Positions 43,478-49,586 of a DNA stretch of 49,586 nt are shown in pieces; within the stretch, counting starts at the first letter, position 1, and each line of letters opens with the position of its first letter. This DNA is from Methylobacter sp. (GTDB lineage: Bacteria > Pseudomonadota > Gammaproteobacteria > Methylococcales > Methylomonadaceae): positions 1 to 49,586 of the forward strand of contig NZ_JALOCF010000034.1 in assembly GCF_023227905.1 (NCBI RefSeq). The letters run 5' to 3'. The notes beneath the pieces are model-generated. The model did not search any database, had not been told where the DNA came from, and saw only the letters and a program-made list of their open reading frames with translations. A program made the position numbers and the translations under genes.

Positions 43478-44209
43478 CTATCCATTCATCTTTTGTATGC
43501 TCTCTCGTTGCAGCTGATTGATATAGCGCTGGACGATCGATTCAAATGCGGGTTTAGCCCGGATAAATAAACAGCCTATTTTTTGGATTTTGAGCGCGGC
43601 AATTTTATCCGGGTTAAGGATGAGCTTGGAGCAGACCTTAAAGGAAACGGTATCCTCCCCTGCACCTGAAAGCACAAGCTTAGCCTGTTCAAACTGCGCG
43701 CCCGGAATCAATAAGTCGGATACTTCAGCTGAGGTATTGAGCATTGAAAAACCGGTCAGGCTAATGTCGTATAACAGCAAATCGACGGACTCTTGACCCT
43801 CCAGTATCAACCGGCAATAACTGCCTTTCAAACGCGGCGATTTTATTCTGAAGTATTCTCTGCGCTGCATCCAAAAAATTGATTCAGGAATCGGCATGGA
43901 AAATGCCGGCTCTCCATCATAAAGAATTTGTTCCAGCTTGCTGCCTTTGAAAGAAACCTTAATGCCGGAAAAATCGGCTTCGAAAGTGGTTCTGGCAGCC
44001 TGAAGAAGCTGCTGATTTAAAGTTTCTTTGGGGCCGTAATCGAAGACTATGGAATTATTTGCCTGATCAATCTCAAGTATTGCGGTAAGAAAGAATGCCT
44101 TATCTTCGCCAAAACGAACGCTGAGCAGGCATTTATTCTTAATTAATATCGATAAATTTTGGATTATTTGTCTTGGGTTGGAGACTGAAAAAGAAGAGGC
44201 TTTGCTCAT
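43478..44209 (-). CDS. PilZ-domain protein, YcgR-like (downstream copy)
   Basis: A 243-residue cytosolic protein. Residues 1-110 fit the YcgR-N fold (LLSVRFGEDKAFFLTAILEI, FKGSKLEQI). The PilZ domain has RREYFR (116-121) and DISLTGF (148-154), the two c-di-GMP binding motifs. YcgR-like proteins slow motors on binding c-di-GMP; in a bacterium with type IV pili it might act on pili or flagella. It is strongly similar along its whole length to the gene 146 bp upstream, so a tandem duplication is evident. Confidence 0.93.
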   Translation of the reverse strand: MSKASSFSVSNPRQIIQNLSILIKNKCLLSVRFGEDKAFFLTAILEIDQANNSIVFDYGPKETLNQQLLQAARTTFEADFSGIKVSFKGSKLEQILYDGEPAFSMPIPESIFWMQRREYFRIKSPRLKGSYCRLILEGQESVDLLLYDISLTGFSMLNTSAEVSDLLIPGAQFEQAKLVLSGAGEDTVSFKVCSKLILNPDKIAALKIQKIGCLFIRAKPAFESIVQRYINQLQRESIQKMNG

Positions 44210-44355
44210 TAATAATGACCCTATATTTTTAGCTGATTATCGGAACATCAAATGTGTAGTCACCGGTATTTTGCGCTGCATAAATCGAGTGAAGGGTGAT
44301 GCTGTAACCACTAATTCGATCCGTTGCAGTCTAGATGCTTTTTAATTTGAATGCG

Positions 44356-45075
44356 TCATTCTTTTTGCAAATCTTCTCGCTGGATCTGATGCATATAATG
44401 CTGAATAATTTCTTCAACTCGATGTGTTATTTTGATGAACTTACAGCCTATTTTTTGAATTTTTTGTACTTTATTAGGGTTGATTATGTATTTGGCACGG
44501 ACCTCAAAGGAAATCACGCCTTCGCCCGCGCCTGAAAGTATAAGTTTGCTGTCGGAAAATGATGTGCCGGGAACCAAAAGTTCAGAAACTTCTTTGGAAA
44601 CATTCAGCATGGAAAAACCCGTAAGACTGATGTCGTATAGTTTAAGGTTAACAGGTTCTTTGCCTGCTACTATTAACTGGCAATAACTGGATTTTGAAAA
44701 CGGCGATTTAACCCTGTAATACTCTCTACGTTGCATCCAGTAAAGCGCTTTAGGGATAGGCATGGTGAATGCCGGTTCGTTTTTGTAAGTAATTCTTTTC
44801 AGTGCTGGACTACTAAAAGAAATCTTAATGCCGTTATAATCCGCATCGAATGAGACTTTGTCGGCATTAAGGATGCGTTGATTCAAATCTTCTTTGGATC
44901 CGCAATCTAAAACCAATAAATTATCCCCTGCATTAATATCAAGCAGTGTGGTGATATAGGACTCATTATTTGTTCCGAAACGAGCGCTGAGCAAACATTT
45001 ACTTTTAACTAATAATAATAAATTACTGTTTATTTGCTTTGGATTTTGGACTAAAAAAGAAGATATGTCGCTCAT
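44356..45075 (-). CDS. PilZ-domain protein, YcgR-like (upstream copy)
   Basis: A 239-residue paralog of the next gene, with the same layout and motif positions: RREYYR (116-121) and DISLTGF (148-154). Shared wording includes PAFTMPIPKALYWMQRREYY. The sequence around the motifs is kept, while the N-terminal half differs more (CLLSARFGTNNESYITTLLD). Both binding motifs are intact, so both copies should bind c-di-GMP. Start at 45075 (MSDISSFLVQNPKQ). It faces the SMR gene across 258 bp. Confidence 0.93.
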   Translation of the reverse strand: MSDISSFLVQNPKQINSNLLLLVKSKCLLSARFGTNNESYITTLLDINAGDNLLVLDCGSKEDLNQRILNADKVSFDADYNGIKISFSSPALKRITYKNEPAFTMPIPKALYWMQRREYYRVKSPFSKSSYCQLIVAGKEPVNLKLYDISLTGFSMLNVSKEVSELLVPGTSFSDSKLILSGAGEGVISFEVRAKYIINPNKVQKIQKIGCKFIKITHRVEEIIQHYMHQIQREDLQKE

Positions 45076-45333
45076 TAATTTATATTAGTTATTGATTATT
45101 CTGCACTAAATGCGAAGCATACGTATGATGCAAAACTCATCCCTTCTGCCTCCCTCTTGTTAAATCTGCTGAACGGCTTTGTTCACATGCGGGCTTATCG
45201 AGTGATTTTTCAGCCTATCCTCTGGCCTTTTAGGATTTACCCGTGAAGGAGGTCATCTAAAATCTTTTAAATGCCGCTAAGTCCATTATATTGTAGAATA
45301 TTTGCTATTCAAGCACAAAGAAAAGGGGTGTCC

Positions 45334-45654
45334 GTGGCGTGGTTTCTTTTATTTTCTGCGGGATTTGCAGAAATAGTTTTCGCTTTAAGTCTTAAATACA
45401 ACCAAGGCTTTACTAAATTATGGCCCAGTATCATAACGATGGTGTCCGGCGGCATAAGCTTTTATTTATTAATGCTGGCAATTAAAGTCCTGCCATTGGG
45501 AACCGCATATGCCGTCTGGACCGGCATGGGTGCAGTCGGCGTAGCGTTGTTAGGCATCATTTTGTTTAAAGAATCTGCCGATTGGTATCGCTTGATGTCA
45601 ATTGCGCTGGTCATTACTGGAATCATTGGCCTTAAATTAACGGACCACACTTAA
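45334..45654 (+). CDS. Small multidrug resistance (SMR) transporter, Gdx/SugE type
   Basis: A 106-residue membrane protein with four helices. Start is taken as GTG 45334 (giving MAWFLLFSAGFAEIVFAL), because AAAGGGG lies about eight bases upstream and the family starts just so; the frame is open further back. The conserved glutamate is in AGFAEIVFAL, and LGTAYAVWTGMGAVGVALL is the Gdx/SugE signature. Members export guanidinium or small cations. Its stop lies one base before the tusB start, so the two are likely co-translated, an unusual partnership. Confidence 0.85.
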   Translation: MAWFLLFSAGFAEIVFALSLKYNQGFTKLWPSIITMVSGGISFYLLMLAIKVLPLGTAYAVWTGMGAVGVALLGIILFKESADWYRLMSIALVITGIIGLKLTDHT

Positions 45655-45655
45655 A

Positions 45656-45946
45656 GTGCTGCATCTTGTTTTTCAGTCGCCGGTTGAAACCGCCATTTTG
45701 GAGCGAATTGATTCCGGGGATATTGTAGTGTTTCTTGAAAATGCAGTTCTGCGCGTGCTACAAAACAGCGTCATAAGCGATACCCTAACACGGCAATTAG
45801 GCAGAAGTCGTTTTTGCGTGCTATCAGATGACATTGCAATACGTGGAATTTCCCCTGATGAGCTGGTTAAAGGGCTTGAGATGATAGATTATGCAGAGCT
45901 GGTGGAATTGACGGTTAACAGTCCGATCATTCAATCATGGACGTAA
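45656..45946 (+). CDS. tusB: Sulfur relay protein TusB/DsrH
   Basis: A 96-residue protein beginning MLHLVFQSPVETAILERI from a GTG at 45656. The MLH-N/F-SP start and VVFLENAVLRVL region fit TusB/DsrH, the small subunit of the TusBCD complex. It directly follows the SMR gene with a one-base gap and overlaps tusE. TusC and TusD are not next to it, which is unusual. Confidence 0.8.
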   Translation: MLHLVFQSPVETAILERIDSGDIVVFLENAVLRVLQNSVISDTLTRQLGRSRFCVLSDDIAIRGISPDELVKGLEMIDYAELVELTVNSPIIQSWT

Positions 45947-46269
45947 TGAGTGCTGATTTGCATTTGGAAACAACCGATCAGGGTTTTCTGATCAATTCCG
46001 CAGACTGGAATGAAGGCATTGCAGAACGGTTAGCCGCATTAAACAATATAAAACTGAGCGATGAACACTGGGAAATTATTTTGTTCATTCGGCGTTATTA
46101 CCAGCAATTTAAGCATTTGCCCAATGCGCGGGTTTTTACTAAAGCAATTGCCAAGGAGTTGGGCGTGGCAAAAGGCAACAGCCGTTATTTGCACAAATTA
46201 TTTCCCGAAGGCCCTTTAAAATATGCCTGCAAGCTGGCCGGTTTGCCTAAGCCGCCTACCTGTTTATAG
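45946..46269 (+). CDS. tusE: Sulfur relay protein TusE/DsrC
   Basis: A 107-residue sulfur carrier. DEHWEIILFIRRYYQQF and ARVFTKAIAKELG are family stretches; the C-terminal arm GPLKYACKLAGLPKPPTC holds both conserved cysteines (C95 and C106), as in DsrC-type proteins. TusE receives sulfur from TusBCD and passes it to MnmA for 2-thiouridine in tRNA. Start is placed at the ATG overlapping the tusB stop (TAATG); an ATG nine bases upstream is also possible. It is convergent with hslR. Confidence 0.88.
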   Translation: MSADLHLETTDQGFLINSADWNEGIAERLAALNNIKLSDEHWEIILFIRRYYQQFKHLPNARVFTKAIAKELGVAKGNSRYLHKLFPEGPLKYACKLAGLPKPPTCL

Positions 46270-46290
46270 CATTATTGCAAAGCTTACGCC

Positions 46291-46683
46291 CTACCCTTGC
46301 TTAAACCGGTGGATTAGACGCCTGTCTTTCTTATTCGGTTTATGATCCCTGCCGCTAAAATCGAACAACTCCCGCTGCTCACGGTTTTGAATGATTTGCT
46401 GCTCACGTTTGGCACGGCTTTCAGCGCTTTCTTCATAGAGTAAAACCGCATCTTTAGCCGATCGCCGTTGGCCGTTAATGGCGATAATCGTAATGTCCCA
46501 CCGGTAATTATCTTTGCTAATAGAGAGCGCGGTACCTGCCTTGACTTCTTTTCCGGGCTTGGCACGCTGGCTGTTGACATGCACTTTTCCGCCGGAAATA
46601 GCCTCGGCAGCCAGTTTGCGCGTTTTAAAAAAACGCGCAGCCCATAACCATTTATCCAAGCGAACAGCTTCCAGTTCAGACAT
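46291..46683 (-). CDS. hslR: Ribosome-associated heat shock protein 15 (Hsp15)
   Basis: A 130-residue RNA-binding protein. The S4 domain spans the N-terminal 60 residues: VRLDKWLWAARFFKTRKLAA and ISGGKVHVNSQRAKPGKEVK. The C-terminus is basic (HKPNKKDRRLIHRFKQG). Hsp15 binds free 50S subunits carrying nascent chains and helps recycle them. Its ATG directly follows the stop of the rhodanese gene with no gap, so they form one unit. Confidence 0.92.
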   Translation of the reverse strand: MSELEAVRLDKWLWAARFFKTRKLAAEAISGGKVHVNSQRAKPGKEVKAGTALSISKDNYRWDITIIAINGQRRSAKDAVLLYEESAESRAKREQQIIQNREQRELFDFSGRDHKPNKKDRRLIHRFKQG

Positions 46684-47043
46684 CTAAACTACTTCATTGC
46701 CGCTTTCAGCCCATGCCTTAAATCCGCCGGCCATGCTGACGGCATTACTGAACCCTATTTTATTTAATGCCTCTGTAGCCAAGGCGGAACGGCCGCCGGT
46801 TTGACAATAAACAATGATATGGGCGTCTTGCTTATCCTGAAAATCAGGATGTGAGCCTATCTTGAATTCCAATACGCCGCGCGGTATGTTAAACGCTCCC
46901 GGCAAATGACCAACTGCATATTCAGCAGGTTCTCTTACATCCAGTACCAGGCTTGTTTCCAGGGATTTTTTTGTGCTATCAACATCAATTTCAACAATAT
47001 TCTGTTTGGCTTGAGCAACGAGATCCATTGGGGTAAGTTTCAT
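46684..47043 (-). CDS. Rhodanese-like sulfurtransferase
   Basis: A 119-residue single-domain rhodanese. Motifs: LVLDVREPAEYAVGHLPGAF and the active loop VYCQTGGRSALA with the catalytic cysteine. The start at 47043 (MKLTPMDLVAQ) has AAGGA nine bases upstream, which decides against a TTG 15 bases further up. It probably transfers persulfide sulfur or acts as a chaperone; the true partner is unknown. It is upstream of and coupled to hslR. Confidence 0.88.
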   Translation of the reverse strand: MKLTPMDLVAQAKQNIVEIDVDSTKKSLETSLVLDVREPAEYAVGHLPGAFNIPRGVLEFKIGSHPDFQDKQDAHIIVYCQTGGRSALATEALNKIGFSNAVSMAGGFKAWAESGNEVV

Positions 47044-47247
47044 AATTATCCTTTGCAAAAATAAATGAATGTTAGCAATAACCGCGAGCCGATGTTCATA
47101 AGACTTATTTCAGGCCGCCATTATTGTCGTTAAAGTTGGCTTTGCAGCTACATTTATTCTAAATAAAAACAATAGCTTTTGTCTTTATTTTAATTCAGGT
47201 GTGCGGCAGGATCGGCATTGACTGTAAAGGACGAGGAAAATAGAGCC

Positions 47248-47274
47248 GCAGGCGGCCATTTAATGGCCGCCTGC
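47248..47274 (-). terminator. Transcription terminator after ispH
   Basis: GCAGGCGGCCATT (47248-47260) and AATGGCCGCCTGC (47262-47274) form a perfect GC-rich stem 12 bases after the ispH stop. On the minus strand it is followed by GGCTCTATTTTCC, a modest U-rich run. A good candidate for an intrinsic terminator. Confidence 0.75.
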
Positions 47275-47286
47275 AATAGGGGAAGC

Positions 47287-48234
47287 TTAGTTGATATGTT
47301 TTTTTAATTCTCTAGGCAAAGAAAACACGACTTTTTCTTCGATACCTTGAATCTCAACAGCCGATTGTCCGCCCCATTGCTTTAACTGATCGATAACTTC
47401 CTGAACCAGAACTTCCGGCGCGGAAGCCCCGGCGGTAACGCCGACCACAGCAATGTCTTTAAACCAGCTTTGCTCCATATCCTTCGCGGTATCGATCAGA
47501 TAAGCCCGCTTACCGAGCTGTTCAGCAATTTCGCGCAAACGGTTGGAGTTAGAACTGTTAGGCGAACCCACTACGAGAATAAGATCAGCCGTTTTAGACA
47601 GCTCATGAACCGCATCCTGACGGTTTTGTGTGGCATAGCAGATATCGTCTTTTTTCTGCTCCTGTATGGCGATAAAGCGCGCTCTTAAGGCATCGACCAT
47701 AATTTTTGTGTCGGTCATCGATAAGGTGGTTTGCGTGACGTAAGCCAGATTATCAGGATTTTTCACCGTCAGGTTTTTAACATCTTCAGGAGTTTCTACC
47801 AGATAAATACCGCCGTTGTCAGCGCTTCTTTCATATTGCCCCATCGTACCTTCAACTTCGGGGTGCCCGGCATGGCCGATCAGGATAACTTCACGATTCT
47901 CTTTGGCGTGTTTAGCGACCTGCAAATGGACTTTGGTAACCAGTGGACAAGTAGCGTCAAAAACCGTCAAATCACGCTCTTTCGCTTCCTGCTGCACTTG
48001 TTTTGAAACGCCGTGGGCGCTGAAAATCAGATACGAGCCGACCGGCACGTCGGTTAAATCTTCGATAAAAATAGCGCCCTTGTCTTTAAGCCCATCGACA
48101 ACAGTACGGTTATGGACAACTTCGTGACGGACATAAATAGGTGCACCGAAAGCCTGAATGGCTTGGTCAACGATTTCGATAGCCCGGTCTACACCGGCAC
48201 AGAATCCACGTGGGTTGGCGAGTACAATTTGCAT
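47287..48234 (-). CDS. ispH: 4-hydroxy-3-methylbut-2-enyl diphosphate reductase
   Basis: A 315-residue iron-sulfur enzyme, the last step of the methylerythritol phosphate route to IPP and DMAPP. The three cluster cysteines are C12 in NPRGFCAGVDRA, C96 in DATCPLVTKVH and C199 in DICYATQNRQDAV. HGVSKQV and GHAGHPEVEGTMGQY are also conserved. Normal length. The upstream rraA gene lies 36 bp away on the same strand, so they may share a transcript that ends at the 47248-47274 hairpin. Confidence 0.97.
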   Translation of the reverse strand: MQIVLANPRGFCAGVDRAIEIVDQAIQAFGAPIYVRHEVVHNRTVVDGLKDKGAIFIEDLTDVPVGSYLIFSAHGVSKQVQQEAKERDLTVFDATCPLVTKVHLQVAKHAKENREVILIGHAGHPEVEGTMGQYERSADNGGIYLVETPEDVKNLTVKNPDNLAYVTQTTLSMTDTKIMVDALRARFIAIQEQKKDDICYATQNRQDAVHELSKTADLILVVGSPNSSNSNRLREIAEQLGKRAYLIDTAKDMEQSWFKDIAVVGVTAGASAPEVLVQEVIDQLKQWGGQSAVEIQGIEEKVVFSLPRELKKHIN

Positions 48235-48270
48235 ATCTTGACTTCTTTGCTAGGTTAATTTGGAGTTATT

Positions 48271-48756
48271 TTAACTCAACATTGTTTCTGAGACGACAAT
48301 TCCATCGGCATCAGCATATAAAAAATGATTTTGCTTAAAATTGATACCGGCGAAAGTGACCAACAAGTCGCGGTCGCCATGATCTTTTTTATGGCTTTTT
48401 AACGGATGCGTATGTAAAGCACGTATCCCGATAGGAAGCTGGTCGATGATTGCAGAATCGCGGATGCAGCCATGAATCACAATACCTTGCCAGCCATTGG
48501 CGATGGCAAGCTTTGCCAGATCCGCTCCCAGCAGTGCGCAACGGTGGGAACCGCCGCCATCGACAACCAGCACCCTGTTTTCAACCTTCTCTTCCAAAAC
48601 AGCCCTGACCATAACGTTGTCTTCAAAAGCTTTCACTGTTGTGATTTGACCGCAAAAGCTGGGGTAGCCGCCATAAGGCTTGAGCAGCGGTTCGGCAATC
48701 TGGAAGTGATCTTCTTCCGAATGGGCATCGCAAAGGTCGGCAGTAGTAAATGTCAT
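48271..48756 (-). CDS. rraA: Regulator of ribonuclease activity A
   Basis: A 161-residue RraA-family protein, a trimeric inhibitor of RNase E in E. coli. Conserved stretches: TTADLCDAHSEE, VRAVLEEKVENRVLVVDGGG, ALLGADLAKLAIANGWQGIV and GCIRDSAIIDQLPIGIRAL. Normal length. It lies upstream of ispH on the same strand, and a palindromic repeat lies just before its start. Confidence 0.94.
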   Translation of the reverse strand: MTFTTADLCDAHSEEDHFQIAEPLLKPYGGYPSFCGQITTVKAFEDNVMVRAVLEEKVENRVLVVDGGGSHRCALLGADLAKLAIANGWQGIVIHGCIRDSAIIDQLPIGIRALHTHPLKSHKKDHGDRDLLVTFAGINFKQNHFLYADADGIVVSETMLS

Positions 48757-48769
48757 GATTCAAGTCTCA

Positions 48770-48837
48770 AAAGGCCAAGGGCTAAAGGCTAAGGACTAAA
48801 GGCGGTGAGCATTTTTCGCCTTTCGCCCTTGGCCTTT
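48770..48837. repeat. Dispersed CCTTTCGCC palindromic element (copy 3)
   Basis: AAAGGCCAAGGGC (48770-48782) and GCCCTTGGCCTTT (48825-48837) are perfect 13-bp arms, with nested AAAGGCG/CGCCTTT inside. It lies between trhP and rraA, nine bp after the trhP stop, and is similar in wording to the elements at 8495-8638 and 15371-15399. Likely acts as terminator for trhP. Confidence 0.7.
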
Positions 48838-48846
48838 CGTCTATTT

Positions 48847-49586
48847 TTAAGTATACCGCGCCAACAAGCCATTATCTGCGTTAATTTGCGGCAATGGTAT
48901 TTTCACTTCATAACCGCCACCGGACGCTTCTTCCATATCTTGTCCGTACATGCCTTCCATGCGCTCGACGATAATATCCTGATTGCCTTCCGGCAGTATC
49001 AATTCCAGCTTGTCACCAACCGAAAACTTGTTCTTCACATCGATAGTCGCAAGGCCGGTTGCCTGATCATAACTCCTGATTTCGCCGCAAAATTGCTGTT
49101 GATGGCTTTTGGAATAACCGGTTATGTAGTTTTGCTGTTCATGCGTATGGTGGCGCTGGTAAAAACCGTCGGTATAACCCCGATTGGCAAGGTTTTCCAG
49201 GACGCCGATCAGTTCGGGCTGGAATGCACGGCCCGCCAAGGCATCGTCAATTGCCTGGCGATAGGTTTGTGCGGTGCGCGCCACGTAATAGTGCGACTTG
49301 GTACGCCCTTCGATTTTAAGGCTGTCCACGCCGATTTCGACCAAGCGCTGCACATGCTCGATAGCTCTTAAGTCTTTCGAATTCATGATGTAAGTGCCGT
49401 TTTCGTCTTCCATCACCGGCAGCAATTCGCCTTTGCGGCCTTCTTCCTCCAGAAAATACACTTTGTCCGCCAACGGATGCCTTTCCGCGCCGCCACAGCT
49501 GGCGTTGCTGATGTCGGACATCGATAATACTTCACCAACCGGCAGGAAATCGCCTTCGGCGTTTTCTTCGGCAGGGATAGTGTCGT
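48847..49586 (-). CDS. trhP: U32 peptidase-family tRNA hydroxylation protein TrhP (5' end outside window)
   Basis: The last 246 residues or so of a U32 family protein (YegQ/TrhP), open to the right edge so the N-terminus is missing. Recognisable stretches: DENGTYIMNSKDLRAIEHVQ, GVDSLKIEGRTKSHYYVART, YRQAIDDALAGRAF and NRGYTDGFYQRHHTHE, then a C-terminal beta domain (QQFCGEIRSYD). TrhP takes part in prephenate-dependent hydroxylation of uridine 34 in some tRNAs. An internal ATG at 49521 is not the start, since the frame upstream continues with family-like sequence. Confidence 0.9.
   Translation of the reverse strand, partial: DTIPAEENAEGDFLPVGEVLSMSDISNASCGGAERHPLADKVYFLEEEGRKGELLPVMEDENGTYIMNSKDLRAIEHVQRLVEIGVDSLKIEGRTKSHYYVARTAQTYRQAIDDALAGRAFQPELIGVLENLANRGYTDGFYQRHHTHEQQNYITGYSKSHQQQFCGEIRSYDQATGLATIDVKNKFSVGDKLELILPEGNQDIIVERMEGMYGQDMEEASGGGYEVKIPLPQINADNGLLARYT

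Noticed and set aside
45076..45333. Guanidine riboswitch ahead of the Gdx-type SMR gene
   Set aside because: SMR genes of this type often follow such riboswitches, so I looked for the ykkC-I, mini-ykkC and ykkC-III signatures. Only isolated ACGG and GAGG words are there, without the paired hairpins.
1..49586. CRISPR arrays, tRNA and rRNA genes
   Set aside because: I looked for regularly spaced repeats and for the T-loop GGTTCGAATC pattern; none fit. A GTTCGATTG word near 32357 is not in a tRNA context.

Overview
The window (about 49.6 kb) reads as chromosome of a free-living gammaproteobacterium of moderate GC content. FimV next to asd, the TusA/TusB/TusE sulfur relay proteins, YoaA, RraA, TrhP, HslR, RhlE and a MutT-ThiE fusion all point that way. 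The style (many small dispersed palindromes, type IV pilus genes, multicopper oxidase, DUF1415 and DUF2288 proteins) is reminiscent of Methylococcales methanotrophs. No methane-oxidation gene lies here, so that placement is a guess.

Layout. 1-4286, minus strand: fimV (runs off the left edge), asd with a 33-codon ORF before it, adk. 4735-9647: DUF1415, an LprI-like secreted protein, an acidic TPR protein, DUF2288, rhlE, moaA. 9661-11303 is accessory: a RelE/ribbon-helix-helix toxin-antitoxin pair between two copies of a roughly 47-bp repeat, a small secreted protein, and the frameshifted C-terminal remnant of an IS110-type transposase. 11372-15132: ornithine cyclodeaminase family protein, GH5 glycosidase, MutT-ThiE fusion. 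15399-19412: argJ, a CDF metal transporter, tusA and a PP-loop tRNA-thiolation-like protein. A 201-bp repeat element sits between tusA and the CDF gene and has duplicated the CDF start. 19601-23588: two PilU-type ATPases and a divergent cNMP/rhodanese/coiled-coil protein. 23716-26918: a sterol-desaturase-like membrane enzyme, then an overlapping operon of amidoligase, class I glutamine-amidotransferase-like hydrolase and YqaA-like membrane protein. 27327-29897: a large soluble protein with two Cache-like modules and a C-terminal CheW domain. 30045-34180 is a second accessory patch: an A+T-rich ATPase-TOPRIM fusion (defence candidate), a RhuM protein, noncoding DNA and a 46-residue ORF. 34230-49586: tsaB, yoaA, a diguanylate cyclase, multicopper oxidase with a DUF4405-cytochrome c, thpR, xseA, two tandem PilZ proteins, a Gdx-type SMR exporter with tusB and tusE, hslR, a rhodanese, ispH, rraA and the 3' part of trhP.

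Recurrent themes. Surface motility and its signalling: FimV, two PilU ATPases, a cNMP-binding protein, a diguanylate cyclase, two PilZ c-di-GMP receptors and a Cache-CheW protein. Sulfur transfer: TusA, a PP-loop enzyme, TusB, TusE and two rhodanese domains, probably serving tRNA thiolation. Between genes, at least five families of short palindromic or CACGAAG / CCTTTCGCC repeats recur, often just after stop codons.

The best candidates for undescribed biology are the amidoligase/GATase/YqaA operon, the soluble double-Cache CheW protein, the single-gene ATPase-TOPRIM defence candidate, and the element that rebuilt a start codon and left a 73-codon 'relay' ORF between tusA and the CDF gene. All functional statements come from reading translated motifs; no database search was run.
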